A stretch of DNA of 64,000 bases, taken from positions 62,001 through 126,000 of the forward strand of contig JANQMR010000011.1 of the NCBI GenBank assembly GCA_028279985.1, written 5' to 3'. Origin of the DNA: Woeseiaceae bacterium (GTDB taxonomy: Bacteria > Pseudomonadota > Gammaproteobacteria > Steroidobacterales > Woeseiaceae). Below are positions 36,150 through 44,630 of the stretch, piece by piece. Numbering within the stretch: the first letter of the stretch is position 1; each line of letters starts with the position of its first letter. Under the pieces are notes generated by a model. It was not told the origin of the DNA. It did no database searches and saw nothing but the letters and a program-made list of their open reading frames with translations. A program made the position numbers and the translations under genes.

Positions 36150-37037
36150 CTATCCGGCACCGGTATTCGCCGAAAGCTCGAGCAAACGCTGTCCCATGCG
36201 AATGATTCCGCCGCTCGCAAGCCCGTCGCAGGCGCGAAAACGCTTCGAAGTCAGCATGACGATGGTCGAGCCATGCTCGAAGTAACCCACCTGCTCGCCG
36301 CGGCGATAAGCCCCGTCCAGATCGATCCGGTTCGGGCCGCGGTAGCGCAGATTCAGCGCCTGCTCGAGACCGTGTAGCCGGACACTCGCCACCAGTACCG
36401 CGGCAACCGCAACGAGCATCACCGGCTCGTCGAAGTCGTCGAGATCGAGCTCCAGGGCAACCCGCTCGTTCTTGCAATACAAGCGCTCCACGACCTTGAG
36501 CGTCGCGGGATTCACGTTCCAGGTATCGCCGGAGATGTAACAAAGCCCCCGCACCCGCCCCGCCGCGGGCGCGTGAAAGCGGTGATACATGCTGGATTTG
36601 AGCCTCAAGGTCACGAAACGCCCGTTGCGGTAACGGGCCGCCGTCTCGGCATCCCCCACCAGATCGTCGATCGTATACGGAAAACCCTTGGCCTGGATGG
36701 CCTCCAGGCCCTCGATGTCGCCGAACGCGCCGACGACGGCGTCGCAGGGACTGGCCAGCACCGCCGGGTCGGGATCGATCGGCCGCGCCTCCGGGATCAG
36801 CTCGCGAACGAAGCAGTCGTGCAGGCTGTCGAAGCGGGCCTTTTTGGCCTCGAACAGGCGCAGGTCGTCGGCGAACAGCCGCCATGCCGCCATCGACAAC
36901 CAGCGCACGACGGGATTCCTGAGCTTGCTGAAGCGCCCCATGAACAGCGTCAGGCCCCGCCTCGGGATGCGATTGGTCAGCAGGAAATTGAGTCTTTCCG
37001 CGGCGGTCAGGCGGGAAACGGGCTTCGATGGAGGCAT
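36150..37037 (-). CDS. psd: Phosphatidylserine decarboxylase family protein
   Basis: 295 residues. The self-cleavage motif appears as EHGSTIVML, with G256-S257 as the processing site (LGST in E. coli). The triad partners are visible in SPCDAVVGAFG (Asp) and MYHRFHAPAAG (His). The enzyme is a pyruvoyl-dependent decarboxylase that turns phosphatidylserine into phosphatidylethanolamine at the inner membrane. The residue before Gly is His instead of Leu, a variation also seen outside the E. coli-type enzyme. Divergent from the MacA-like gene. Confidence 0.88.
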   Translation of the reverse strand: MPPSKPVSRLTAAERLNFLLTNRIPRRGLTLFMGRFSKLRNPVVRWLSMAAWRLFADDLRLFEAKKARFDSLHDCFVRELIPEARPIDPDPAVLASPCDAVVGAFGDIEGLEAIQAKGFPYTIDDLVGDAETAARYRNGRFVTLRLKSSMYHRFHAPAAGRVRGLCYISGDTWNVNPATLKVVERLYCKNERVALELDLDDFDEPVMLVAVAAVLVASVRLHGLEQALNLRYRGPNRIDLDGAYRRGEQVGYFEHGSTIVMLTSKRFRACDGLASGGIIRMGQRLLELSANTGAG

Positions 37038-37163
37038 TCGGAGACGGTATTCAGCGGTTATACTTGGCGATTACAGGCGATTATGTTGGCAGCTCGCCGG
37101 CACTTGCGGGCCGCCATTCTGCCAGTAACAGTCCGCCACCGCACAAGCACCGGGGAGCACGAC

Positions 37164-38390
37164 GTGGCCGATCCGTCCGACCGCATCAGCCAGCTCAAGA
37201 TCGACCGCAGCGCACCGGCGGCGGCGACAAGCCGTCGGTTGTGGCCGATCGCGACGGGCGTCGTCGCAGTCGGCGCAATTGGCGCGTGGCTGGTGCTCGG
37301 CACCGGCAGCGCCGCGGTGACGGTCGAAACCGATACGGCCCGCCAGCCGCCCAGCGCCGCGGCGGCGAGCAGCGTGCTCGATGCCTCGGGTTACGTCGTC
37401 GCCCGCCGCCAGACCACGGTGTCCTCCAAGGTCACGGGCAAGGTCAGGGAAGTCCTGATCGAGGAAGGCATGCGGGTCGAAAAAGACCAGGTCGTCGCCC
37501 TGCTGGACGACACCACCGAGCAGGCACAACTGTCTTTGGCCCGCGCGCAGGTCGATTCGGCGCGGGCGGCCCTGGTCGAGGTCGAAGCGCAACTGCGTAA
37601 CGCGCGCCTGGAACGCAACCGGCTGCGGGATCTCGCCGCGCGCGACCTGGCCAGCGCATCCAGCCTCGACGCGGCCGTTGCCCGTTACGACGAGCTCGCG
37701 GCCAGGCTCGACACCGGCCGCGAAAACGTCGTCGTTGCCGAGCGCAGCGTGGCGCTCGCCCTCGATGCCTTGTCGAACATGACGATCCGGGCGCCGTTCG
37801 CCGGCATGGTCGTATCGAAAAACGCCCAGCCCGGTGAGATGATCTCACCGGTGTCGGCCGGCGGCGGATTCACCCGCACCGGCATCTGTACGATCATCGA
37901 CACGGACTCGCTGGAAATCGAAGTGGACGTCAACGAGGCGTACATACAACGCGTCGAAGCCGGCCAGCGGGTTTCGGCCACCCTGGACGCCTATCCGGAC
38001 TGGCGTATTCCGGCCGAGGTCATCGCGATCGTGCCGACCGCCGACCGGCAAAAGGCGACCGTGCGCGTTCGGATCGGTTTTCTCGAACGCGACGAGCGCA
38101 TACTCAGGGACATGGGCGTCAAAGTCGCGTTTCTCGGTGTGGAGGCACCCGAGGACGTCGGGGACGGGATCGAGGGTGTGCTGATCGCCGGTGAAGCCCT
38201 GCGCGCCGATGCCGGCGGCGACTTCGTCTGGCTGGTCCGAAACGGCAGCGTGGAGCGCCGCTCGGTGACGATCGGCGGTCCCGCCGACCGGCCGCGGGTA
38301 TTGGTGGTGAACGGGCTCGCCCCAGGCGATACAATCGTCCGGTCCGCCGACGCGCCGCTCAACGCCGGCCAGGCGATAAGAACCGACTGA
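37164..38390 (+). CDS. MacA/HlyD-type periplasmic adaptor
   Basis: 408 residues from GTG 37164, with GGGGAG 7 bases before it; the open frame extends upstream but without family features. An N-terminal helix (about 27-46) anchors it. Lipoyl halves flank a coiled coil (EQAQLSLARAQVDSARAALVEVEAQLRNARLERNRL, about 115-180), and a beta-barrel part ends the chain. It should bridge the inner-membrane permeases to an outer membrane factor not encoded here. First gene of an exporter operon with the ATPase and two permeases. Confidence 0.88.
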   Translation: MADPSDRISQLKIDRSAPAAATSRRLWPIATGVVAVGAIGAWLVLGTGSAAVTVETDTARQPPSAAAASSVLDASGYVVARRQTTVSSKVTGKVREVLIEEGMRVEKDQVVALLDDTTEQAQLSLARAQVDSARAALVEVEAQLRNARLERNRLRDLAARDLASASSLDAAVARYDELAARLDTGRENVVVAERSVALALDALSNMTIRAPFAGMVVSKNAQPGEMISPVSAGGGFTRTGICTIIDTDSLEIEVDVNEAYIQRVEAGQRVSATLDAYPDWRIPAEVIAIVPTADRQKATVRVRIGFLERDERILRDMGVKVAFLGVEAPEDVGDGIEGVLIAGEALRADAGGDFVWLVRNGSVERRSVTIGGPADRPRVLVVNGLAPGDTIVRSADAPLNAGQAIRTD

Positions 38391-38482
38391 ACCAACCGAC
38401 TGAACTATGACCCCGAATGAACCATAACCCCGCAGCCGGACGCACCTCCGACAACCGGGTTTACTGACGAAGGAATTCGATC

Positions 38483-39172
38483 ATGTCCAAGCCACTGGCC
38501 AAACTTCAAGGCGTCAGCCGCGTGTACCAGAAGGGCAAGGAGCGCGTCGAGGTCCTGCACGACATCGACGTCGAGATACCGGAAGGCGATTTCATTGCGA
38601 TCATGGGCCCCTCGGGCTCGGGTAAGACGACGCTGCTGAACCTGCTGGGGGGCCTGGACAAACCCGACGCCGGCACGGTCGTCGTCGGTGATGCGGAGCT
38701 GTCGTCGATGTCAAACAGCCAGCTTTCGCACTGGCGTGCGACCCACGTCGGTTTCATCTTTCAGTTCTACAACCTGCTGCCCGTGCTCACCGCGCAGAAA
38801 AACGTCGAGCTGCCGCTGCTGTTGACCCGCTTCAGCAGCAAGGAGCGCGCCGAACGCGCGGCGATTGCGCTCGACATCGTCGGCCTCGCCGACCGCGCCA
38901 AACACTATCCGCGCGAGCTCTCGGGCGGCCAGGAGCAACGCGTCGCCATCGCCCGGGCGATCGTCTCCGACCCGACGCTTTTGTTGTGCGACGAGCCGAC
39001 GGGCGACCTGGACCGTGAGACGGCCGACGAAATCCTGAAGCTCTTGCAGATACTCAACAAGGAGCACGGCAAGACCATTGTCATGGTGACCCATGACGCC
39101 CAGGCCGCCGAATACGCGAACCGCACCCTGTTGGTAGACAAGGGCAAACTCGGTTTCAAGGCAGCGGCATGA
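38483..39172 (+). CDS. ABC transporter ATPase, MacB/LolD type
   Basis: 229 residues. Walker A GPSGSGKTT at 42-50, Q-loop FQFYNLLPVLTA, signature LSGGQEQ at 146-152, Walker B LLLCDEP at 166-172. This is the MacB/LolD/FtsE group, which works with FtsX-like permeases by mechanotransmission. It powers the two permeases that follow. Its last codons (GKLGFKAAA) are repeated twice more after the stop. Confidence 0.92.
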   Translation: MSKPLAKLQGVSRVYQKGKERVEVLHDIDVEIPEGDFIAIMGPSGSGKTTLLNLLGGLDKPDAGTVVVGDAELSSMSNSQLSHWRATHVGFIFQFYNLLPVLTAQKNVELPLLLTRFSSKERAERAAIALDIVGLADRAKHYPRELSGGQEQRVAIARAIVSDPTLLLCDEPTGDLDRETADEILKLLQILNKEHGKTIVMVTHDAQAAEYANRTLLVDKGKLGFKAAA

Positions 39173-39285
39173 AGGACCGACCGGTAGACATGGGCAAACT
39201 CGATTTCGGGGCAGCGGCGTGAACGGCCCCCTCGTCGCCCAAGGCAAGCTCGACTTCAAGCTCGACTTCAAGGCGGCGGCATGAA
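39134..39285. repeat. Threefold repeat of the ATPase gene tail
   Basis: The 40-base tail (GTAGACAAGGGCAAACTCGG... to GCATGAA) recurs at 39184-39223 (50-base offset) and, with an inner duplication of GCTCGACTTCAA, at 39241-39285. The final copy supplies the ATG of the next permease. So the spacer is made of decayed gene ends, and an original ATGA overlap has been pushed apart. Confidence 0.8.
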
Positions 39286-40438
39286 GTACTTCGGCCTGAT
39301 CTGGAGCAACGCCTGGCGCAAGAAGATTCGTACGTCGCTGACGATACTGTCGGTGTTCGTGGCGTTTCTGTTGTTCGCGCTGCTGTCGGCCGTGGGTTAC
39401 GCCTTCGGCGTCGGCGCGAACTTCGCCGATGCAGAGCGCCTGATCGTGATCAACAAGATCACGCTGATCAATCCCTTGCCGATCGCCTATCAAAACCGCA
39501 TTGCCGCGACGCCGGGGGTTCGATCCGTCACGCACAACACCTGGTTCGGCGGTTATTACCAGGACGAACGCAACCAGTTCGCCCAGTTCCCGGTAGACCC
39601 CGAGGAGTACTTTTCGGTGTATTCGGAGCTGGTGTTGCCCGACGAGCAATTCGAGGCATGGCGCAAGAATCGCACCGGCGCCATCGTAGGCCAGGCCCTC
39701 GCGGATCAATACGGCTGGGAAGTCGGCGACCGGATCCCGATCCAGGCGACGATCTGGACCAAGGCCGACGGCGGCCGTAGCTGGGAGTTCGACATCGAAG
39801 GCATTTTTTCGTCGAAAACCGCCGGCGCCGGCGCCACGACTTTCATGTTGTTCCAGTACGACTACTTCGACGAGGCACGCGCCTTCGGCAACGGAACCAT
39901 CGGCTGGTACGTGCTGCGCGTCGATCCGGACGCGGATCCGGTTCAGGTCGCCGACGCGATCGACCAGCAGTTCGCCAATTCCGCCAACGAGACCGAAACC
40001 AGCACCGAGGAAGCGTTCGCCGCGTCCTTCGCCAAACAATACGGCGACATCGGGCTGATCGTGCGTCTGATCCTGGCCGCCGTGTTTTTCACCTTGCTGC
40101 TGGTTGCCGGCAACACGATGTCGCAGTCGGTGCGCGAACGCATCTCCGAGCTTGCGGTATTGAAGACGCTGGGTTTCACCGACATGTCGGTGCTCTGGAC
40201 CGTGCTGGCCGAAGCCCTTCTGATCCTCGCGATCGGCGCTATTCTGGGCCTCGGCGTCGGCTGGCTGGCGGTGGAGGGTCTGAACTCGCAATTCGGGACG
40301 CAGGTGCCGCTCTACCTGACCCCGATGGCCTTCGTGACGGCCTTCGTCATCATGGTGGTGGCGGGTATATTGTCCGGCATCATGCCGGCCTTGCAGGCGA
40401 TGCGGCTGACGATCACCGACGCACTGGCGAGGGGGTAG
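39281..40438 (+). CDS. FtsX-like ABC permease (first)
   Basis: 385 residues: one N-terminal helix (about 18-42), a periplasmic MacB-like domain of about 210 residues, then three C-terminal helices beginning LIVRLILAAVFFTLLLVAGNTMSQSVRERISELAVLKTLGFT, the FtsX signature. Forms a heterodimer with the next permease under the MacB-type ATPase. Exported substrate unknown; MacB relatives handle peptides, lipids or antibiotics. Confidence 0.88.
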   Translation: MKYFGLIWSNAWRKKIRTSLTILSVFVAFLLFALLSAVGYAFGVGANFADAERLIVINKITLINPLPIAYQNRIAATPGVRSVTHNTWFGGYYQDERNQFAQFPVDPEEYFSVYSELVLPDEQFEAWRKNRTGAIVGQALADQYGWEVGDRIPIQATIWTKADGGRSWEFDIEGIFSSKTAGAGATTFMLFQYDYFDEARAFGNGTIGWYVLRVDPDADPVQVADAIDQQFANSANETETSTEEAFAASFAKQYGDIGLIVRLILAAVFFTLLLVAGNTMSQSVRERISELAVLKTLGFTDMSVLWTVLAEALLILAIGAILGLGVGWLAVEGLNSQFGTQVPLYLTPMAFVTAFVIMVVAGILSGIMPALQAMRLTITDALARG

Positions 40439-40442
40439 CTCA

Positions 40443-40470
40443 GATCAATGAAATCGGATCAATGAAATCG
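40443..40470 (+). repeat. 14-base tandem duplication of a start-codon region
   Basis: GATCAATGAAATCG occurs twice in a row (40443-40456, 40457-40470). The first ATG opens a five-codon ORF (MKSDQ) whose TGA overlaps the true start ATG at 40462, making an upstream mini-ORF coupled by ATGA. Confidence 0.85.
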
Positions 40471-41649
40471 ATACGACAAATCCTCGCAGTCACGCTGTTG
40501 AATTTGCGTAATCTGCCGAAACGGGTCGCAGCCTCGGTGGTGGCCGTCATCGGCGTCGCCGCGGTGGTCATGGTGTTCTCCGCCGTGCTGTCGATGGCAA
40601 CCGGATTCGAGCGAACGATGACGGCCGCGGGCGCCGACGACACCGCCGTGATCCTGCGCAGCGGATCGACGGCGGAGCTCAACAGCGGTCTTAGCAACGA
40701 ACAGGCGCTGATCGTCGCCAACGCGCCGGGCGTACTCAAGGACGGCGACCAGCCGGTCATTTCGGCGGAGCTCTACGTCATCGTCGATCTCGAAAAAAAG
40801 GCCACCGGCACCGAGGCGAACGTGCCGTTTCGCGGCGTGCAGGAAAGTGCATTTGCGGTCCGCAACAATATCGGTATCGTCGAAGGCCGCATGTTCGAAC
40901 CCGGCAAGAACGAGATCATCGTCGGCCGCGCCGCGCAGCAGGAGTTCCGGGGACTGGAACTCGATTCGGTGATCCGCTTCGGCAAAAACGAATGGTCGGT
41001 GGTCGGCGTGTTCGAAGCCGGCGGCGGCGTGTCGGAGTCGGAGCTCTGGACCGACGTGCGCGTCCTGCAGGGCGCCTACCGGCGCGGCAACTCGTTTCAG
41101 TCGGTTCGGGTCCGGCTCGAAAGCGTCGACAGCATCGGCGCCTTGCGCGAGGCGCTGGAGGCCGACCCGCGCATCGACCCGGACGTGAGCACTGAGCGTG
41201 AGTATTATTCCGAACAAAGCGAGGCGCTCAGCACCTTCATCAAGGTCATCGGTTATCCGCTGACGATCTTGATGAGCATCGGCGCGATTTTCGGCGCGCT
41301 GAATACGATGTATTCATCGGTGTCGGTGCGCGGCAAGGAAATCGCAACGCTGCGCGCGCTGGGTTTCGGACCCTTGCCGGTCATGGTCTCGACGATCATC
41401 GAATCGACCCTGCTGGCGCTGATCGGCGGACTGATCGGCAGCGTGGCGGCGTTTCTGATTTTCAACGGCTTTCAGGTCTCCACGCTGAATTTCGCGAACT
41501 TCAGCCAGGTCGTGTTCGACTTCGCGGTCACGCCGGACCTGATCCGGCAAGGCCTGGTCGCGGCGCTGGTCATCGGTGTGGTGGGCGGCCTGTTCCCGGC
41601 AATCCGCGCCGCGCGCATGCCGGTGGCGCTGGCGCTCAGGGAGTTGTGA
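40462..41649 (+). CDS. FtsX-like ABC permease (second)
   Basis: 395 residues: one N-terminal helix (VAASVVAVIGVAAVVMVFSAVL), a MacB-like periplasmic domain, and three C-terminal helices with VSVRGKEIATLRALGFGPLPV. Pairs with the first permease. Its 3' end is of special interest, since a second copy with a 216-base in-frame deletion lies at 54425-54575 on the far side of the CRISPR-Cas locus. Confidence 0.88.
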   Translation: MKSIRQILAVTLLNLRNLPKRVAASVVAVIGVAAVVMVFSAVLSMATGFERTMTAAGADDTAVILRSGSTAELNSGLSNEQALIVANAPGVLKDGDQPVISAELYVIVDLEKKATGTEANVPFRGVQESAFAVRNNIGIVEGRMFEPGKNEIIVGRAAQQEFRGLELDSVIRFGKNEWSVVGVFEAGGGVSESELWTDVRVLQGAYRRGNSFQSVRVRLESVDSIGALREALEADPRIDPDVSTEREYYSEQSEALSTFIKVIGYPLTILMSIGAIFGALNTMYSSVSVRGKEIATLRALGFGPLPVMVSTIIESTLLALIGGLIGSVAAFLIFNGFQVSTLNFANFSQVVFDFAVTPDLIRQGLVAALVIGVVGGLFPAIRAARMPVALALREL

Positions 41650-41692
41650 TCCCGGGGTCGCTCGGAAAATTCAGCACTCTTGGCGGCTCACC

Positions 41693-44428
41693 ATGGCCGA
41701 AGGAGCGCTTTTCGGTAGCGTCCGTTCGCGGTCCGGATTTTCAAAGGTGATTTCGCCGCCCGTAGAGTGCGCCTGGGGCAAGCTGCGGCGAGAATCGGGC
41801 GAGCGTCTGGCCTTCCTGGAACTGTCGTCACACTGCGCCGACGTCGCAGCGGTTACCGTTCGGCTGCTTGAGTTGCCGGTGTGGCGGCGACGTTTCGAGG
41901 CGCTGGCCGGGCGGCCACTCGGTCCGCCGGACATCGTACGCCTGGGTCTCATCGCTTACCTGCACGATCTTGGCAAGTGCGCGGTCGGATTCTGGCTCAA
42001 ACAATTTGACCAGGAGACGGCTGACGGCGATATCGACACGCGTATCCGCCGCAATATCGTCAAGTCCATCGGCGGCGAGCTGGGCGAATGCGGTCACACG
42101 TCCGTCATCGGCGCGCTGTTCAGGAGCGATGCTGCAAAGATCGTCAAAGAGCATTCGTTAATGAATGTTCTTAAGCAAGCGTCCCATCACGAGCAGTTGC
42201 TGATTGCGTCGATTTCACATCATGGTCAACCGGTAAATCCCAAGGATACCCACGATTGCTCGTGGACTTGGCAGCCGGTTCCGCACTTGAATTACGATCC
42301 AAGCAAAGAACTGTCAGATCTCCTGGATGCGGGCGTCGAAATGTTTGAGGATGCTTTGCACGCCTATGATCCGCTGCCGGACACAGAACGCTTCGTTCAC
42401 GGCTTCTGCGGGCTGGTCAGTCTCGCCGACTGGATCGGCTCGAATCCGAATACCGCGTTCTTTCCCTACGACCTCGCACCTCCCGAAAATCGCTACGCGC
42501 TCGCCTACGATCGAGCCGGCGAGGTGCTGCGGTGCATGCGAATCGACTGCGTTGATGCTGCCGCCTACCTTCGGAATCGGCAGTTGGCCTTCGGCGACGT
42601 CTTTTTCGACCCGTACACGAAAAAACCCTACGAAGCGACCCCGATCCAAGCGGCCGCCTGTGAACTCAATCTCGGACAGCTGGTGATCATCGAGGATGAG
42701 ACCGGCGCCGGCAAAACCGAGGCAGCGTTGTGGCGTTTTAAGAGCCTCTTCGAAGCGGGTGCAGTCGACAGCCTCGTCTTTTGTCTGCCGACGCGGGTAT
42801 CAGCCGTGGCCCTGTCGAAACGCGTCGAGACGTTCATCAGGCGCGTGTTTCCGAACGACGAAATCCGGCTCAACACGGTTTTGGCCGTACCGGGTTATCT
42901 CGTCTCCGACGGCCTGATCGGCGAGCGCCTGGCGCGTTTCGAGTTCCTGTGGCCGGAGTCCAGCAAGGAGTCGAGTGCACACCGCCACTGGGCAGCGGAA
43001 AACTCCAAGCGTTACCTCGCGGCGGCTGTCGCAGTCGGTACAATCGATCAGGTGCTGCTCGCAGGTCTGAAAACGCGCCACGCGCATCTTCGGGGCGCGG
43101 CGCTGTTGCGAAGCCTGCTAGTCGTCGACGAGGTGCACGCCTCGGACGTCTATATGAACCGTATCCTCGAGAGGCTGCTGGCCCGGCACGTCGAGGCTGG
43201 TGGACATGCGCTGTTGTTGTCGGCAACGTTGGGTAACTCGGCGCGATCCAGATTTCTCAGGCTCGTCGAATCGGACGATCACACCGGCACTAGCGAACGA
43301 GGTGGGCACGATCATGGACGAAACGCTGTCGCGCCTTATCCGGCAATTAGCAGCGCTGGTTCGCTACGCGGATTTGGATCGGTAGGCCGGCAAAAACACG
43401 TTGAGGTCGAGCTGATGCCGGTTCTCGGAGACTCGACCGTCGTCGCCGATATCGCCGCAGCGGCCGCAACGGCCGGCGCGAAAGTTCTAGTCGTGCACAA
43501 CACCGTGAATCAGGCGATCGACGTCCATCGGGAGCTCGAGCGGAAAGATATCGCAAGTGGCGTACTCTTTGGCTGCAACGGCCAACCCTGCCCGCATCAT
43601 GGCCGGTTTTCCGCTGTCGACAGGAAAGTGCTCGATGCGCAGGTGGACCGGTTATTCGGCAAACAGAGTCCTGGCGGTCCGAGAATCCTGGTCGGCACCC
43701 AAACGCTGGAGCAAAGCCTGGATATAGACGCAGACCTGCTAATCAGCGATCTGTGCCCGATGGATGTGTTGCTACAGCGCATAGGTCGATTACATCGACA
43801 CCTGCGCGACCGTCCAAAGAGGTTTGAAAAACCGAAGCTCGTCCTGCTGGTTCCGCGGGAGCGGAACTTACAGCGGGATCTTTCACAATTGAAAGCTTAT
43901 GGCCTCGGCTCCGTATATGAGAATACTCTCTCTATCGAGGCAACCTGGCGGGAACTGGAACAGCGGGCCGGATTGACGATTCCCGCCGATAATCGTGAAC
44001 TGGTCGAGCGGGCGACCGACTACGACCGGCTCGAAACACTCGCGGCTGAGCTGGGGTCGGACTGGGAAAGAAGCTGGAGACAGCTTCTAGGTGCGGAAGC
44101 AGCCCACCGTCAGCAGGCGATGCCCTTCGTACTGGACTGGGACGGTGAGTTCGAAGTGTACAAGGAAAACACTGGAGTCCTCACTCGTCTTGGTACCATG
44201 CCGCGACTTGTCAAAATTGCCAAAACCCGATCTCCGTTTGGCCAGCCTCTGACCGAGTTACAGATACCGCATCATCTGTGGCCGGAAGGCTGTGATGAGG
44301 CTGAGGTCGAGATCGAGCACATCGGCGATGTGATCAGTTTCCGCCTGGCCGAGCGCTCATTCAGCTACTCCCGTCTCGGTCTGGTCTATTCCCGCAGCGG
44401 CGATGCGGATCTGCAAATGTCGGACTGA
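41693..44428 (+). CDS. cas3: Cas3 nuclease-helicase (type I-E)
   Basis: 911 residues from ATG 41693; the frame before it belongs to the end of the permease region. HD nuclease: H47, H91-D92 (YLHDLGK), H135 (GHTSV), H175-H176 (SISHHG). Superfamily 2 helicase: Walker A DETGAGKTEA (335-344), LPTRVSAVAL, DEVH (479-482), LLLSATLG, and motif VI QRIGRLHRH. It is recruited by target-bound Cascade and degrades the DNA. All catalytic motifs are intact. It begins 43 bases after the permease, and the array lies between it and the Cascade genes. Confidence 0.95.
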   Translation: MAEGALFGSVRSRSGFSKVISPPVECAWGKLRRESGERLAFLELSSHCADVAAVTVRLLELPVWRRRFEALAGRPLGPPDIVRLGLIAYLHDLGKCAVGFWLKQFDQETADGDIDTRIRRNIVKSIGGELGECGHTSVIGALFRSDAAKIVKEHSLMNVLKQASHHEQLLIASISHHGQPVNPKDTHDCSWTWQPVPHLNYDPSKELSDLLDAGVEMFEDALHAYDPLPDTERFVHGFCGLVSLADWIGSNPNTAFFPYDLAPPENRYALAYDRAGEVLRCMRIDCVDAAAYLRNRQLAFGDVFFDPYTKKPYEATPIQAAACELNLGQLVIIEDETGAGKTEAALWRFKSLFEAGAVDSLVFCLPTRVSAVALSKRVETFIRRVFPNDEIRLNTVLAVPGYLVSDGLIGERLARFEFLWPESSKESSAHRHWAAENSKRYLAAAVAVGTIDQVLLAGLKTRHAHLRGAALLRSLLVVDEVHASDVYMNRILERLLARHVEAGGHALLLSATLGNSARSRFLRLVESDDHTGTSERGGHDHGRNAVAPYPAISSAGSLRGFGSVGRQKHVEVELMPVLGDSTVVADIAAAAATAGAKVLVVHNTVNQAIDVHRELERKDIASGVLFGCNGQPCPHHGRFSAVDRKVLDAQVDRLFGKQSPGGPRILVGTQTLEQSLDIDADLLISDLCPMDVLLQRIGRLHRHLRDRPKRFEKPKLVLLVPRERNLQRDLSQLKAYGLGSVYENTLSIEATWRELEQRAGLTIPADNRELVERATDYDRLETLAAELGSDWERSWRQLLGAEAAHRQQAMPFVLDWDGEFEVYKENTGVLTRLGTMPRLVKIAKTRSPFGQPLTELQIPHHLWPEGCDEAEVEIEHIGDVISFRLAERSFSYSRLGLVYSRSGDADLQMSD

Positions 44429-44539
44429 AATGACCATCTCCCGCGCAACGCGATCGTAACGAGCTTGGATGCTCAGAGATTCGATGGAGTTGGACACATA
44501 ACGCCGGGAAGATTGTCAAAACACCATCCATAGCAGAGG

Positions 44540-44603
44540 AAATGCTGCTTGTACGTCGCCCGGTGGATCCCTCCGGTGGTTCTTTAACAGATTGGCTTTT
44601 AGT
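44540..44603 (+). pseudogene. Relic of the cas2 3' end upstream of the array
   Basis: AATGCTGCTTGTACGTCG ... TTCTTTAA is the counterpart of AATGTTGCTTGTGCGTCG ... GCTCTTTAA at the end of the intact cas2 (54329-54374). Read in frame it gives MLLVRRPVDPSGGSL against MLLVRRATGSTDSSL in Cas2. So the leader is preceded by cas2 tail sequence although cas2 itself is 9.5 kb away. Confidence 0.7.
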
Positions 44604-44630
44604 TATTAGATCAGCGAGTTACGATCTAGA
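44575..44630 (+). promoter_or_regulatory. CRISPR leader end with IHF-like site
   Basis: AT-rich stretch directly before the first repeat. ATCAGCGAGTTA at 44610-44621 fits the IHF consensus ATCARNNNNTTR and ends 9 bases before repeat 1, matching IHF placement in type I-E leaders, where it directs Cas1-Cas2 integration. Perfect repeats at this end and a degenerate last repeat at the other fix the direction. Confidence 0.65.
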
